In this document: positions 1 to 6,288 of the stretch, in pieces | Layout: the number at the start of each line of letters is the position of its first letter | Position numbering within the stretch: the stretch's first letter is position 1 | Assembly (NCBI GenBank): GCA_008501545.1 | Contig: QQUM01000008.1 | Location: 1-8,856 of the forward strand | DNA length: 8,856 nt | From: Calditrichota bacterium | GTDB taxonomy: Bacteria; Zhuqueibacterota; Zhuqueibacteria; Zhuqueibacterales; Geothermadaptataceae | Direction: 5' to 3' | The notes under the pieces: generated by a model | What the model was told of the DNA's origin: nothing | The model's input: only the letters and a program-made list of their open reading frames with translations | The model's database searches: none | Position numbers and translations under genes: made by a program

Positions 1-32
1 CTATGTTGAAATTTGATATGCTCATCGGCTTG

Positions 33-52
33 TTTTCAATATATATTGGAAA
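33..52. promoter_or_regulatory. AT-rich inverted repeat upstream of dtd
   Basis: The core CAATATATATTG (37-48) is a perfect 12-bp palindrome. Extending outward, nine of ten base pairs of the 20-bp window are symmetric, with one T/G mismatch at 36/49. It ends 15 nt before the dtd start codon and lies just upstream of its ribosome binding site. It contains a possible -10 (TATATT, 42-47), but I see no convincing -35 at normal spacing. It could be an operator, a promoter core or chance in AT-rich DNA. Confidence 0.25.
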
Positions 53-67
53 ATAAAGGTTTGTTTA

Positions 68-508
68 TTGCGTGCATTATTGCAAAGAGTTTCGCAGAGT
101 GTCGTCAAAGTTGATGGAGAAGTGGTCGGCAAAATAGCCAAGGGAGTGGTTTTACTTCTTGGTATTCGCAACGGTGATGGTTTGGATGAGGTGAAATTCG
201 TTGCTAACAAGAGTATAAACTTACGCATATTCAATGATGAACAAGGCAACTTGAATAAATCGTTGCTCGAAATCGAGGGTGAAATGCTCATCATCTCACA
301 GTTTACCCTCTACGGCGATACCAGAAAAGGAAGAAGGCCGGGATTCTCGGATGCTGCCCCACCCGCTGTTGCAGAGCCCCTATATGAAGCATTCATTGAA
401 GAAGTCCAAAAAAATGGTGTAAAAGTCGAAACCGGCAGGTTTGGAGCGATGATGGAGGTGGTCATCCAGAATGAAGGGCCGGTCACATTATTAGTCGAGA
501 GTAAATAG
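68..508 (+). CDS. dtd: D-aminoacyl-tRNA deacylase
   Basis: Dtd hydrolyses D-amino acids (and glycine mischarged on tRNA-Ala) from tRNAs in the cytoplasm, preventing their use in protein synthesis. The 146-residue product has the normal family length. The N-terminus MRALLQRVSQ matches the conserved family start. The active-site signature SQFTLYGDTRKGRRPGF lies at residues 77-93, with the catalytic Thr at about 80, and the cross-subunit Gly-Pro motif NEGPVT is at 135-140. The start is TTG: it sits at the conserved N-terminus, follows AAAGG at 55-59 with 8-nt spacing, and the first in-frame ATG would remove half the protein. It is the first gene of a tight + strand group; maf begins 7 nt after its stop. 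Identification is secure. Confidence 0.96.
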   Translation: MRALLQRVSQSVVKVDGEVVGKIAKGVVLLLGIRNGDGLDEVKFVANKSINLRIFNDEQGNLNKSLLEIEGEMLIISQFTLYGDTRKGRRPGFSDAAPPAVAEPLYEAFIEEVQKNGVKVETGRFGAMMEVVIQNEGPVTLLVESK

Positions 509-515
509 CAGTTTA

Positions 516-1133
516 ATGGTTGTAAATTCTATTTTTGAGTCCAAAAAATTTATACTTGCATCCGGATCTCCAAGGCGTAAACAGTTGTTTACAATGATGG
601 GATTGCATTTTACTGTTGATGCCCCGCACATTGAAGAACATATTACACCCGGTTTGCCACCACGAAAAATCGCCCTGTCCCTGGCACAGCAAAAGGGGGA
701 AGTTATCAGTCGTAAACACAATGAGGGCTTGATCGTTGCGGCCGATACAATAGTTGTTGTGGACGGAAAAATTCTGGGAAAACCAATTGATAAGGCAGAT
801 GCTTACAAATTATTAGCCCAGCTTTCCGGAAGGCAGCATGAGGTGATAACCGGTGTTTATATTGACGATGCCATGAAGGGCCGCTCAATTGTTTTTGCCG
901 AAACAACGAAAGTTGAATTTAAAAAATTAACGGAAGAAGAAATTTACGGTTATATCGATACCGGGCATCCAATGGATAAAGCAGGAGCATACGGAATTCA
1001 AGACATCAGTGCTGTTTTTGTGAAGAGGATTGAAGGGTGTTTCTACAATGTTGTTGGTTTTCCGGTTGCAGCATTTTATCAACATTGTCTTCAATTATTT
1101 GATGAAAGACTGGGAGCAAATGAGCACAGATAA
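516..1133 (+). CDS. maf: Maf-family nucleoside triphosphate pyrophosphatase
   Basis: Maf proteins hydrolyse non-canonical and pyrimidine NTPs to the monophosphate plus pyrophosphate, clearing harmful nucleotides; some are linked to arrest of septation. The 205-residue product carries the substrate-binding SGSPRR loop at residues 16-21, the catalytic-Asp segment AADTIVVVDG at 75-84, the ITGV strand at 111-114, and the DKAGAYGIQD loop at 154-163 followed by the conserved EGCFYNVVGFP at 173-183. This pattern is closest to the dTTP/UTP pyrophosphatase branch (YhdE-like), though the substrate cannot be fixed by eye. The ATG start has only a weak ribosome binding site and lies 7 nt after dtd, suggesting cotranscription and possibly coupling. 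Its last 14 nt overlap the start of the rodZ-like gene. Confidence 0.95.
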   Translation: MVVNSIFESKKFILASGSPRRKQLFTMMGLHFTVDAPHIEEHITPGLPPRKIALSLAQQKGEVISRKHNEGLIVAADTIVVVDGKILGKPIDKADAYKLLAQLSGRQHEVITGVYIDDAMKGRSIVFAETTKVEFKKLTEEEIYGYIDTGHPMDKAGAYGIQDISAVFVKRIEGCFYNVVGFPVAAFYQHCLQLFDERLGANEHR

Positions 1134-1860
1134 AGAAACTTTTGCAGCCATTGGCGCTGCAATACGAGATAATCGGCTCGCACAAGAGCTGACGATTAAG
1201 GATGTTTCGGAAAAACTCCGCATAAATCAGGAACATTTAATTAAGATTGAAGCGGGCGACATGGGCTTTTTACCCATGCCATATGTTCGGGCATTTATCC
1301 GGTCTTATGCAGAGTTTTTAAAAATGGATGGTCAGGCTGTGTTGGAACGGTGGCAGAAAGTTGTTGCCTCTCAACTTTCGGAGCAGGATAAAAGTGATGA
1401 TGAAATTGTACTGGAGAAACCGGTCCCTGAACCTGAGAGAAAAATACCGACGGCAAAAAAAGCGTTTCAAAATGAAATAATAGTTGGTGCCAGTTTTGTC
1501 GCTGTTGTTATTTTTATATTATTCATCAGTACATTCGACAAGGAAAAGCCGACTCAAAAGGAACCAGAAAAAAAAGTGACAGAAAAAACAGTTGCGCAGA
1601 TTCCTTTCGAGCAAGTACTGAAAGAAGTTAACAACGACAGTATGCAAACAGAGCCGGATGCCTTACCAGGTGAAACACAAAGTCCCGTTGAGAACTTAAA
1701 TCTACGAATCGATGCGACAGATAGTGTTTGGGTTCGCGTCACGATTGATGATGTTAGGCGAATGAAGCAATTTTTACTGCAGGAAACAGTAGAACTTATA
1801 CTGCAACAAAGCATTTTAACCTTCAAATTGGCAATGCGGGTGGTATTAAACTTTATTTGA
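1120..1860 (+). CDS. rodZ: RodZ-like cell-shape protein, N-terminal part of a frameshifted gene
   Basis: RodZ is an inner-membrane protein that links the MreB cytoskeleton to the wall elongation machinery. Visible parts, numbered from the ATG at 1120: a Cro/CI-like helix-turn-helix domain (about residues 8-70, including TIKDVSEKLRINQEHLIKIE at 25-44), an acidic and proline-bearing linker, one transmembrane helix at about 119-138, a Lys/Glu-rich segment, then the start of the periplasmic DUF4115 domain (LRIDATDSVWVRVTIDD, 195-211). After residue 220 the frame turns into unrelated sequence and stops at 1858-1860. The rest of the domain lies in the -1 frame down to 2018, so this is a truncated product unless the shift is a sequencing error or is bypassed. 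I chose ATG 1120 because GGGAG lies at 1112-1116 and the HTH domain follows at normal distance. ATG 1102 (MKDWEQM) is possible; anything further upstream overlaps conserved maf sequence. Confidence 0.85.
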   Translation: MSTDKETFAAIGAAIRDNRLAQELTIKDVSEKLRINQEHLIKIEAGDMGFLPMPYVRAFIRSYAEFLKMDGQAVLERWQKVVASQLSEQDKSDDEIVLEKPVPEPERKIPTAKKAFQNEIIVGASFVAVVIFILFISTFDKEKPTQKEPEKKVTEKTVAQIPFEQVLKEVNNDSMQTEPDALPGETQSPVENLNLRIDATDSVWVRVTIDDVRRMKQFLLQETVELILQQSILTFKLAMRVVLNFI

Positions 1861-2018
1861 ACGAGAAGGAGCTCACGCCCATTGGCAAAAGTGGTCAAGT
1901 GCGCTACATAACGATCGATCAAAATGGCATTCACCCATATCGTCCAAGACCTGCAGAAATAAATACACAGACATCCCCGGACACAACCCAGGTCGATTCG
2001 CTTGCGCAGGAAGAATAG
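1779..2018 (+). pseudogene. rodZ: Out-of-frame C-terminal half of the RodZ periplasmic domain
   Basis: This stretch is the missing end of the rodZ-like gene, read in the -1 frame relative to the upstream part. It begins AGNSRTYTATKHFNLQIGN (from 1779) and continues with NAGGIKLYLN, KELTPIGKSGQV and a polar tail ending in DSLAQEE before the TAG at 2016-2018. The order (G-x-S-x-T-[WY]-x-A, then IGNAGG, L-x-LN, the GKSGQV turn) is that of the DUF4115 beta domain of RodZ proteins, so it completes the domain begun at about 1702. It has no start codon or ribosome binding site of its own. Adding one T to the T-run at 1771-1775 would join both halves into one protein of about 299 residues. Confidence 0.8.
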
Positions 2019-2055
2019 CCTGAATTCGAATTTGCAGATTTCACTCGACTTAAGC

Positions 2056-2079
2056 CGGGCAGAATGCCGTTATATTTTT
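2056..2079 (+). terminator. Weak candidate terminator after rodZ
   Basis: CGGGCA (2056-2061) can pair with TGCCG (2065-2069) across a GAA loop with one bulged G, followed by the T-rich stretch TTATATTTTTA. It starts 38 nt after the in-frame end of the rodZ C-terminal half. The stem is short, so the call is tentative. It would separate dtd-maf-rodZ from mpl. The rest of the 2019-2248 spacer holds no gene I can support, only AT-rich DNA with a T8 run at about 2182-2189. Confidence 0.3.
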
Positions 2080-2248
2080 ATCAAATATCCTGGTTCATAA
2101 ATTCTAGCATGCAGATTTTAGTGTAAATATTTATTTCAGATTTTTAAATGCTCGGATGATACAGAAGATTGCTTTCAATGCTTTTTTTTATCTATATTGA
2201 CTAAATTCCGAGTGTAGTTTTCAAATTCAACTTTGATTTTATTATTTA

Positions 2249-3646
2249 ATGAAAAAAATATATTTCATCGCAATTTGCGGTACCGGCATGGCTTCTCTGG
2301 CAGCGATGTTCAAAGCAAAAGGGTATGAAGTTTATGGCGTTGACGAGAATGTCTACCCACCGATGAGTACCTTTTTGGCTGACCAACACATCCCCGTGTT
2401 TCAGGGATTTGATCAATCCCATCTGCATAAAAAACCTGACCTGGTTGTTATCGGTAATGCAATGTCCAGGGGAAATCCTGAAGTTGAGTTTGTATTGAAT
2501 GAAAAAATTCCATATATATCCCTTCCGGCAGCATTAAACCAATTTTTTATTCATGAGAAAATGTCCTGTGTCGTTACAGGTACGCATGGTAAAACGACGA
2601 CAAGCTCAATGCTGGCTTGGATTCTGGAGTATGCCGGCAGGGAACCGAGCTTTTTTATCGGTGGGATGCCTGAAAATTTTGATGGGGGATTTCAAGTGGG
2701 AAAAGGTGAGCATATCGTTCTCGAAGGGGATGAGTATGACAGCGCATTTTTTGACAAACGATCAAAATTTATTCATTATCAACCTGACCTGCTCATTATA
2801 AATAATATAGAATTCGATCATGCTGATATCTATAACTCCCTGGAAGAAATCAAAAAATCATTCCGGCACCTTCTCAATATTGTACCCGGGAACGGAAAAA
2901 TTATCGCCAATGTTGATGATGTGGTGGTTGCTGATTTGGTGCAAAAATCATTTTCCCAGGTCGAACCCGTTTCAATAAAAACGCCGGCAAAATGGCAGGC
3001 AAAAAATATTACGTATAACAAAATTGGCACTAGTTTTGATTTGTTTCTTGAAGAGAAACTATGCACAACTGTTCGAATTTCATTGCCCGGTGAACACAAC
3101 GTTCGTAATGCCCTTGCTGCTTGTGTGGGTGCTTTTCAACTTGGCATTCCTGTTCAAACCATAACACAGGCGTTCGATAAATTTAAGGGAGTAAAACGAC
3201 GACTGACATTAAAAAAACAAGTAGGGGAAATGCTCATATTTGACGACTTTGCCCACCATGCGACTGCAGTTGAGCAGACGCTGCGGGGGGTAAGAGATCG
3301 TTACCCCGATAAGAAAATCTGGGCGCTGTTCGAACCACGTTCAGCTTCAGCGAAAAGAAAAATATTTGAAAACCAATATTACGATGCGTTCGATCGGGCC
3401 GATGAGGTCATCCTGGCGCCATTGCATCGGCCGGACAAAGTAGCGACGAATGAACGTCTTTCTCTCGAAAATATTATTCTAAAATTGAAAGAAAAAAATA
3501 TTCCAGCACGCATCATGTCTCCCGGCGAAGAAATGGTTCATTATTTATTTGAAAGCAAAACCGGAAACGATGTTTTTGTGTTTATGAGCAATGGTGAATT
3601 TGCTCATGTGCCAGATTCATTTGCTGAGAGATTAATCATAGATTGA
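2249..3646 (+). CDS. mpl: UDP-MurNAc:L-Ala-gamma-D-Glu-meso-DAP ligase
   Basis: Mpl joins recycled murein tripeptide to UDP-N-acetylmuramate using ATP, feeding peptidoglycan recycling in the cytoplasm. The 465 residues match the usual length of about 450-470. In order: a Rossmann-like Mur N-domain (AICGTGMASLA from residue 8), the Mpl hallmark VIGNAMSRGNPEVE (68-81), the Mur ATP loop TGTHGKTTT (110-118), the Mpl-specific GDEYDSAFFDKRSKF (160-174), NIEFDHADIY (186-195), HNVRNALA (283-290), and the C-domain FDDFAHHATA (331-340) and FEPRSASAKRK (361-371). These hallmarks separate it from MurC, which shares the fold. The ATG follows an AT-rich leader without any Shine-Dalgarno sequence, unlike several neighbours. 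A TTGACT at 2197-2202 could be a -35 but lacks a good -10. The R3H gene begins 27 nt downstream, suggesting one transcript. An Mpl implies a wall with meso-diaminopimelate and a muropeptide recycling route. Confidence 0.95.
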   Translation: MKKIYFIAICGTGMASLAAMFKAKGYEVYGVDENVYPPMSTFLADQHIPVFQGFDQSHLHKKPDLVVIGNAMSRGNPEVEFVLNEKIPYISLPAALNQFFIHEKMSCVVTGTHGKTTTSSMLAWILEYAGREPSFFIGGMPENFDGGFQVGKGEHIVLEGDEYDSAFFDKRSKFIHYQPDLLIINNIEFDHADIYNSLEEIKKSFRHLLNIVPGNGKIIANVDDVVVADLVQKSFSQVEPVSIKTPAKWQAKNITYNKIGTSFDLFLEEKLCTTVRISLPGEHNVRNALAACVGAFQLGIPVQTITQAFDKFKGVKRRLTLKKQVGEMLIFDDFAHHATAVEQTLRGVRDRYPDKKIWALFEPRSASAKRKIFENQYYDAFDRADEVILAPLHRPDKVATNERLSLENIILKLKEKNIPARIMSPGEEMVHYLFESKTGNDVFVFMSNGEFAHVPDSFAERLIID

Positions 3647-3673
3647 AGAAGAAAGGAAGAGTGAAGAAAGTCG

Positions 3674-4204
3674 ATGAATGAAAATAGGAGAAGACCATCG
3701 CGTGACTCAAACCGTGGTGGTTCACGAAGAGGCCCTTACAAGGGAAGGGGCCAGCAACGCGGCAGAAATCGCGAGGATGATGAAAAAATTCAAAAAACAA
3801 TTCGCAACGCCCAGAATATGCTTCAGGATTCAATCCATGCTGTTTGTCTGGAGGAATTGAACGCATATGAACGTATGCGCGTGCATCAGTTTTTTGATAA
3901 TAAAGGCGATTACGAAACCAAAACATACCGAAATGGCGAAGATCACTTATTGTGGATATTTCCGGTTGGTAAAATTCGTGAATATGTTGTTGAGAAGGCC
4001 AGAGAGTCAATAAAGACCGGTGAAGAAATCGAATTGCATCCGATGAGCAATTATGAACGCTTTATCGTTCATGATGTCCTCAAGGATGACGATGGCGTTG
4101 AAACGGTTTCCGTCGGCGAGGGCGATGCGCGGTATGTAAAAATTGTACCGGCACGATTTGGTCGAAAATTAAGGAAAATGGCCCGCAAGTTGAAACTGTT
4201 CTAA
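3674..4204 (+). CDS. Basic Arg/Gly-rich protein with two R3H-like repeats
   Basis: This is a predicted cytoplasmic RNA- or single-stranded-nucleic-acid-binding protein of 176 residues. Residues 4-33 form a disordered tail rich in Arg and Gly. Residues 36-60 look helical. The second half has a good R3H domain (about 124-159): NYERFIVH contains the defining Arg-x3-His, followed by VETVSVGEGDARYVKIVP as in Jag/KhpB proteins. A second, more divergent copy is visible at about 62-97: AYERMRVH followed by YETKTYRNGEDHLLWIFP. Aligned without gaps over 33 residues from each Tyr, the copies share about 10 identities, including YER, VH, ET, G, I and the final P. No KH or Jag-N domain is present, so it is not a standard Jag. 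ATG 3674 follows AGGAAG at 3654-3659 (wide spacing) and a closer GAAG-type site. It sits between mpl and a strong terminator, probably as the last gene of that transcript. The molecular target is unknown. Confidence 0.85.
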   Translation: MNENRRRPSRDSNRGGSRRGPYKGRGQQRGRNREDDEKIQKTIRNAQNMLQDSIHAVCLEELNAYERMRVHQFFDNKGDYETKTYRNGEDHLLWIFPVGKIREYVVEKARESIKTGEEIELHPMSNYERFIVHDVLKDDDGVETVSVGEGDARYVKIVPARFGRKLRKMARKLKLF

Positions 4205-4210
4205 CTTTTT

Positions 4211-4237
4211 AAGCCACCGTGAGGTGGCTTTTTTTTT
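4211..4237 (+). terminator. Strong rho-independent terminator
   Basis: AAGCCACC (4211-4218) pairs perfectly with GGTGGCTT (4223-4230) around a GTGA tetraloop, and an unbroken run of nine T ends at 4237. It begins 6 nt after the stop codon of the R3H gene. The minus strand has no matching T-tract of good length, so it acts on + strand transcripts only. It marks the end of the mpl-R3H unit. Confidence 0.93.
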
Positions 4238-4241
4238 GTTT

Positions 4242-4271
4242 TTTACAAAGTAGAAATATGCTACCTGTAAT
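4242..4271 (+). promoter_or_regulatory. Candidate sigma-70-type promoter for the glycosyltransferase gene
   Basis: TTTACA (4242-4247) and TGTAAT (4266-4271) each match the consensus at five of six positions, with an 18-nt spacer. The site lies directly after the terminator and 22 nt before the GTG start, where an independent promoter is expected. Promoter consensus in this lineage is unknown, so the call is tentative. Confidence 0.4.
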
Positions 4272-4293
4272 TTCAATCCAGTTGAGGAACTGA

Positions 4294-5388
4294 GTGAAGA
4301 TAGCATTTGTTGAAAGCTTTTACGGCGGGTCACATAAGAACTTTCTGGATGGACTTCAGAAATACAGCACCCATGAAATAGATACATTCACCTTGCTAGC
4401 TCGATTTTGGAAGTGGCGTTTGCGCACGGCAGCACTTTATTTTGCAGAACAAATCAAAGAAGAATTACCCCACTATGATCTTCTCATTACGACGGACATG
4501 ATCAATCTTGCTGAGCTGAAGGCGCTTACAGGCTATTGTGGGCCAAGTATAATGTTCTTTCATGAAAATCAGCTCACATATCCACGTTCCGGACATCAAA
4601 CGCCGGACTATCACTTTGTCGTTGCTAATTGCACATCTGCGCTTACGGCGGATGTAAACTTGTTCAATTCACAATTTCAGCTGCAAAAATTTAATCGGGA
4701 ACTCAAACAGTTTCAGAATCGAATTCCTGAGTTTATTCCCATCCACGCGCATGGCAACATCATAAAAAAGAGTAAAGTTGTTTACATGGGATGCGACTTT
4801 GCACTTTTTCATGATAAAAAAACAGAAGCCAACATGATTCCGCATATCCTGTGGAACCATCGCTGGGCATTTGATAAACAACCGACAGTTTTTTTTGACG
4901 CGTTGTATAAGTTGAATGATGAAAATGTTCCTTTTAAACTGATAATTCTTGGGGAAAATCATCAGGTGCATCCCAAGATTTTTCTTGAAGCCAGAGAGCG
5001 GTTGAGTCAGCAGATTGTCCATTTTGGATTTGTTGAAACGGAAGAGGATTATGCGAAATACTTGCAGCTTGCAGATGTCGTTGTCTCGACTGCTGTACAG
5101 GAAAATTTTGGCTTTGCGGTCATGGAAGCCATTTATTCCCGCACTTTACCCTTGTTGCCAAATCGTTTATCTTACCCGGAGGTTTTGGATGAGACATTCC
5201 ACAAGTATTTTCTCTATAAAAACGATGATGATATGGTCAACAAGCTGCGACATATGTTGCTCAATCTTGATCGATATTCGACTATCTGCGAGGCGCTTCA
5301 CAATTCAGTAAAAAGATTTGATTGGCGTGTACGCATTGCTGAATTTGATGCTGTTTTTTCGCAAGTCGCCGATAAAACGCCGTGCTGA
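4294..5388 (+). CDS. Homologue of tRNA-queuosine alpha-mannosyltransferase (GTDC1/QTMAN, DUF3524)
   Basis: The 364-residue product is a GT-B glycosyltransferase of the family that includes animal GTDC1, the enzyme that mannosylates queuosine in tRNA-Asp. Visible features: the family N-terminus with FYGGSHKNF (9-17), the W-x-W-R-x-R-T-A-ALYF block (39-50), a TDMINLAEL loop (67-75), the hallmark FFHENQLTYP (88-97), the NSQF segment (125-128), the nucleotide-sugar domain start WNHRW (187-191), LIILGE (216-221), and the donor-site E-x7-E motif ENFGFAVME (270-278). The N-terminal blocks line up closely with GTDC1 as I recall it. The start is GTG 4294, preceded by GAGG at 4284-4287 with 6-nt spacing. 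It is a single-gene unit between a terminator and a converging gene. Family membership is firm. Whether this bacterial enzyme acts on queuosine-tRNA, and with which sugar, is inference. Confidence 0.88.
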   Translation: MKIAFVESFYGGSHKNFLDGLQKYSTHEIDTFTLLARFWKWRLRTAALYFAEQIKEELPHYDLLITTDMINLAELKALTGYCGPSIMFFHENQLTYPRSGHQTPDYHFVVANCTSALTADVNLFNSQFQLQKFNRELKQFQNRIPEFIPIHAHGNIIKKSKVVYMGCDFALFHDKKTEANMIPHILWNHRWAFDKQPTVFFDALYKLNDENVPFKLIILGENHQVHPKIFLEARERLSQQIVHFGFVETEEDYAKYLQLADVVVSTAVQENFGFAVMEAIYSRTLPLLPNRLSYPEVLDETFHKYFLYKNDDDMVNKLRHMLLNLDRYSTICEALHNSVKRFDWRVRIAEFDAVFSQVADKTPC

Positions 5389-5471
5389 GTGTTCGTTGTG
5401 AAGTGAGCTGTAACAAATACTTGCAAAACTTTGTAATACAGTCAGCTTGCACACGGCAATTAAGATGAATT

Positions 5472-6188
5472 TTATTTCCGCCATTCAGATAACGCGAGAC
5501 TTAATACAGCTTCCACTCTGCGGCGTGGTTTGTGAAAATAGACCAGACCGTGCCCGGGAAGCATAATATCCATATCAATTTTTGCAAAACGCCGCAACGA
5601 TTTAATATACTTCTCACGGTCAAAATCGATAGAACCGCTCCAGCCGAAATGCCCATCTAGCAACGTTCCGATTAAATCCCCACTGACGATTAATCGTCTG
5701 TTTTCATGTTCGAAAATCCAGGCGGTGCAACCCATCGTGTGGCCGGGAAGCAGCAGGACTTTGAACTCCAGACCGAGCAAATCAACTTTTTCGCCATCTG
5801 TGATTGTACGGTCGACTATGAAAGGTGTAAAATCCTTGTGATAGAGATAAGGACAGCAGCGTTCGTCACCTTCTCCGACAGCATCTGCCGTCTCATTGCT
5901 GGAAATGAACCGAACTCCCTGTTTTTTCAACATATGACCAGCGCCGGCATGATCGATGTGCGCATGGGTTAGAATGCAGTAACGAATGTCCGCTGGATCG
6001 AGGCTCCAGTATCGCATGTTCGCAAAAATTTGCTGCAGTGTATCACCGCAGCCGCAATCGAACATGATTAGTCCGTCCGAAAGCTTTAATATATAGGTAT
6101 TGCAATCATTGTATCCGACATCAACTCCGTCCCACGTAATTCCATTAATATCACCGCCGACCTGATAGAGATTTTTCAGAATTTGCAC
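5472..6188 (-). CDS. MBL-fold metallo-hydrolase (glyoxalase II-like)
   Basis: This is a cytoplasmic metallo-beta-lactamase-fold hydrolase of 238 residues with a complete dinuclear metal set: HAHIDH (75-80, the HxHxDH motif), His150 in LLLPGHTMGC, the bridging Asp171 in VSGDLIG, and His213 in MLPGHG. The first strand NTYILKLSDGLIMFDCG (30-46) is typical of the superfamily. There is no second domain, signal peptide or thiolesterase-specific feature that would fix a substrate; hydroxyacylglutathione-like thioesters, lactones or phosphoesters are all possible. CGCG at 45-48 and CC at 111-112 make it unusually Cys-rich for so short a protein. The start is GTG at 6188, with GGA about 7 nt upstream; no in-frame ATG lies near. 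It converges on the glycosyltransferase gene across 83 nt and lies 100 nt downstream of the ABC cassette on the same strand. A TATAAC at 6233-6238 (minus strand) could be a -10, but no good -35 is present. Confidence 0.9.
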   Translation of the reverse strand: MQILKNLYQVGGDINGITWDGVDVGYNDCNTYILKLSDGLIMFDCGCGDTLQQIFANMRYWSLDPADIRYCILTHAHIDHAGAGHMLKKQGVRFISSNETADAVGEGDERCCPYLYHKDFTPFIVDRTITDGEKVDLLGLEFKVLLLPGHTMGCTAWIFEHENRRLIVSGDLIGTLLDGHFGWSGSIDFDREKYIKSLRRFAKIDMDIMLPGHGLVYFHKPRRRVEAVLSLALSEWRK

Positions 6189-6288
6189 AGATGTTCCATT
6201 AAGTAATTAGGTGTCGTTTACTGAAATTAAAAGTTATAAAATGTATCCAAAACAATGAACGTGTCTTTGCATGTTGCGCAATTCCTGA

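Noticed and set aside
1030..1119. Upstream extension of the rodZ-like reading frame to an ATG at 1030
   Set aside because: The extra residues overlap the conserved C-terminal part of maf in another frame, have no ribosome binding site and precede the normal RodZ N-terminus. ATG 1120 with GGGAG just before it fits better.
1770..1776. Programmed -1 ribosomal frameshift site A-TTT-TTA in rodZ
   Set aside because: The heptamer is imperfect (the first codon would re-pair ATT), no clear downstream stem-loop or upstream stimulator is visible, and RodZ is not known for recoding. A mutation or a homopolymer error is simpler.
1554..1934. Long minus-strand open frame opposite rodZ
   Set aside because: It is low-complexity in composition (Ser/Thr/Cys-rich), shows no domain pattern, has no start signal and mirrors the rodZ coding frame.
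3636..4010. Minus-strand open frame of 124 codons opposite the R3H gene
   Set aside because: No recognisable motif. The plus-strand frame carries clear R3H motifs, its own start signals and a terminator.
5408..5441. Hairpin in the convergent gap: CTGTA/ACAAA pairing with TTTGT/TACAG
   Set aside because: The stem has a 2-nt bulge, a 12-nt loop, low GC and no following T-tract on either strand, so it does not qualify as a terminator.
5706..5972. Plus-strand open frame opposite the MBL hydrolase
   Set aside because: It mirrors the gene that carries the full HxHxDH metal set and shows no motif of its own.
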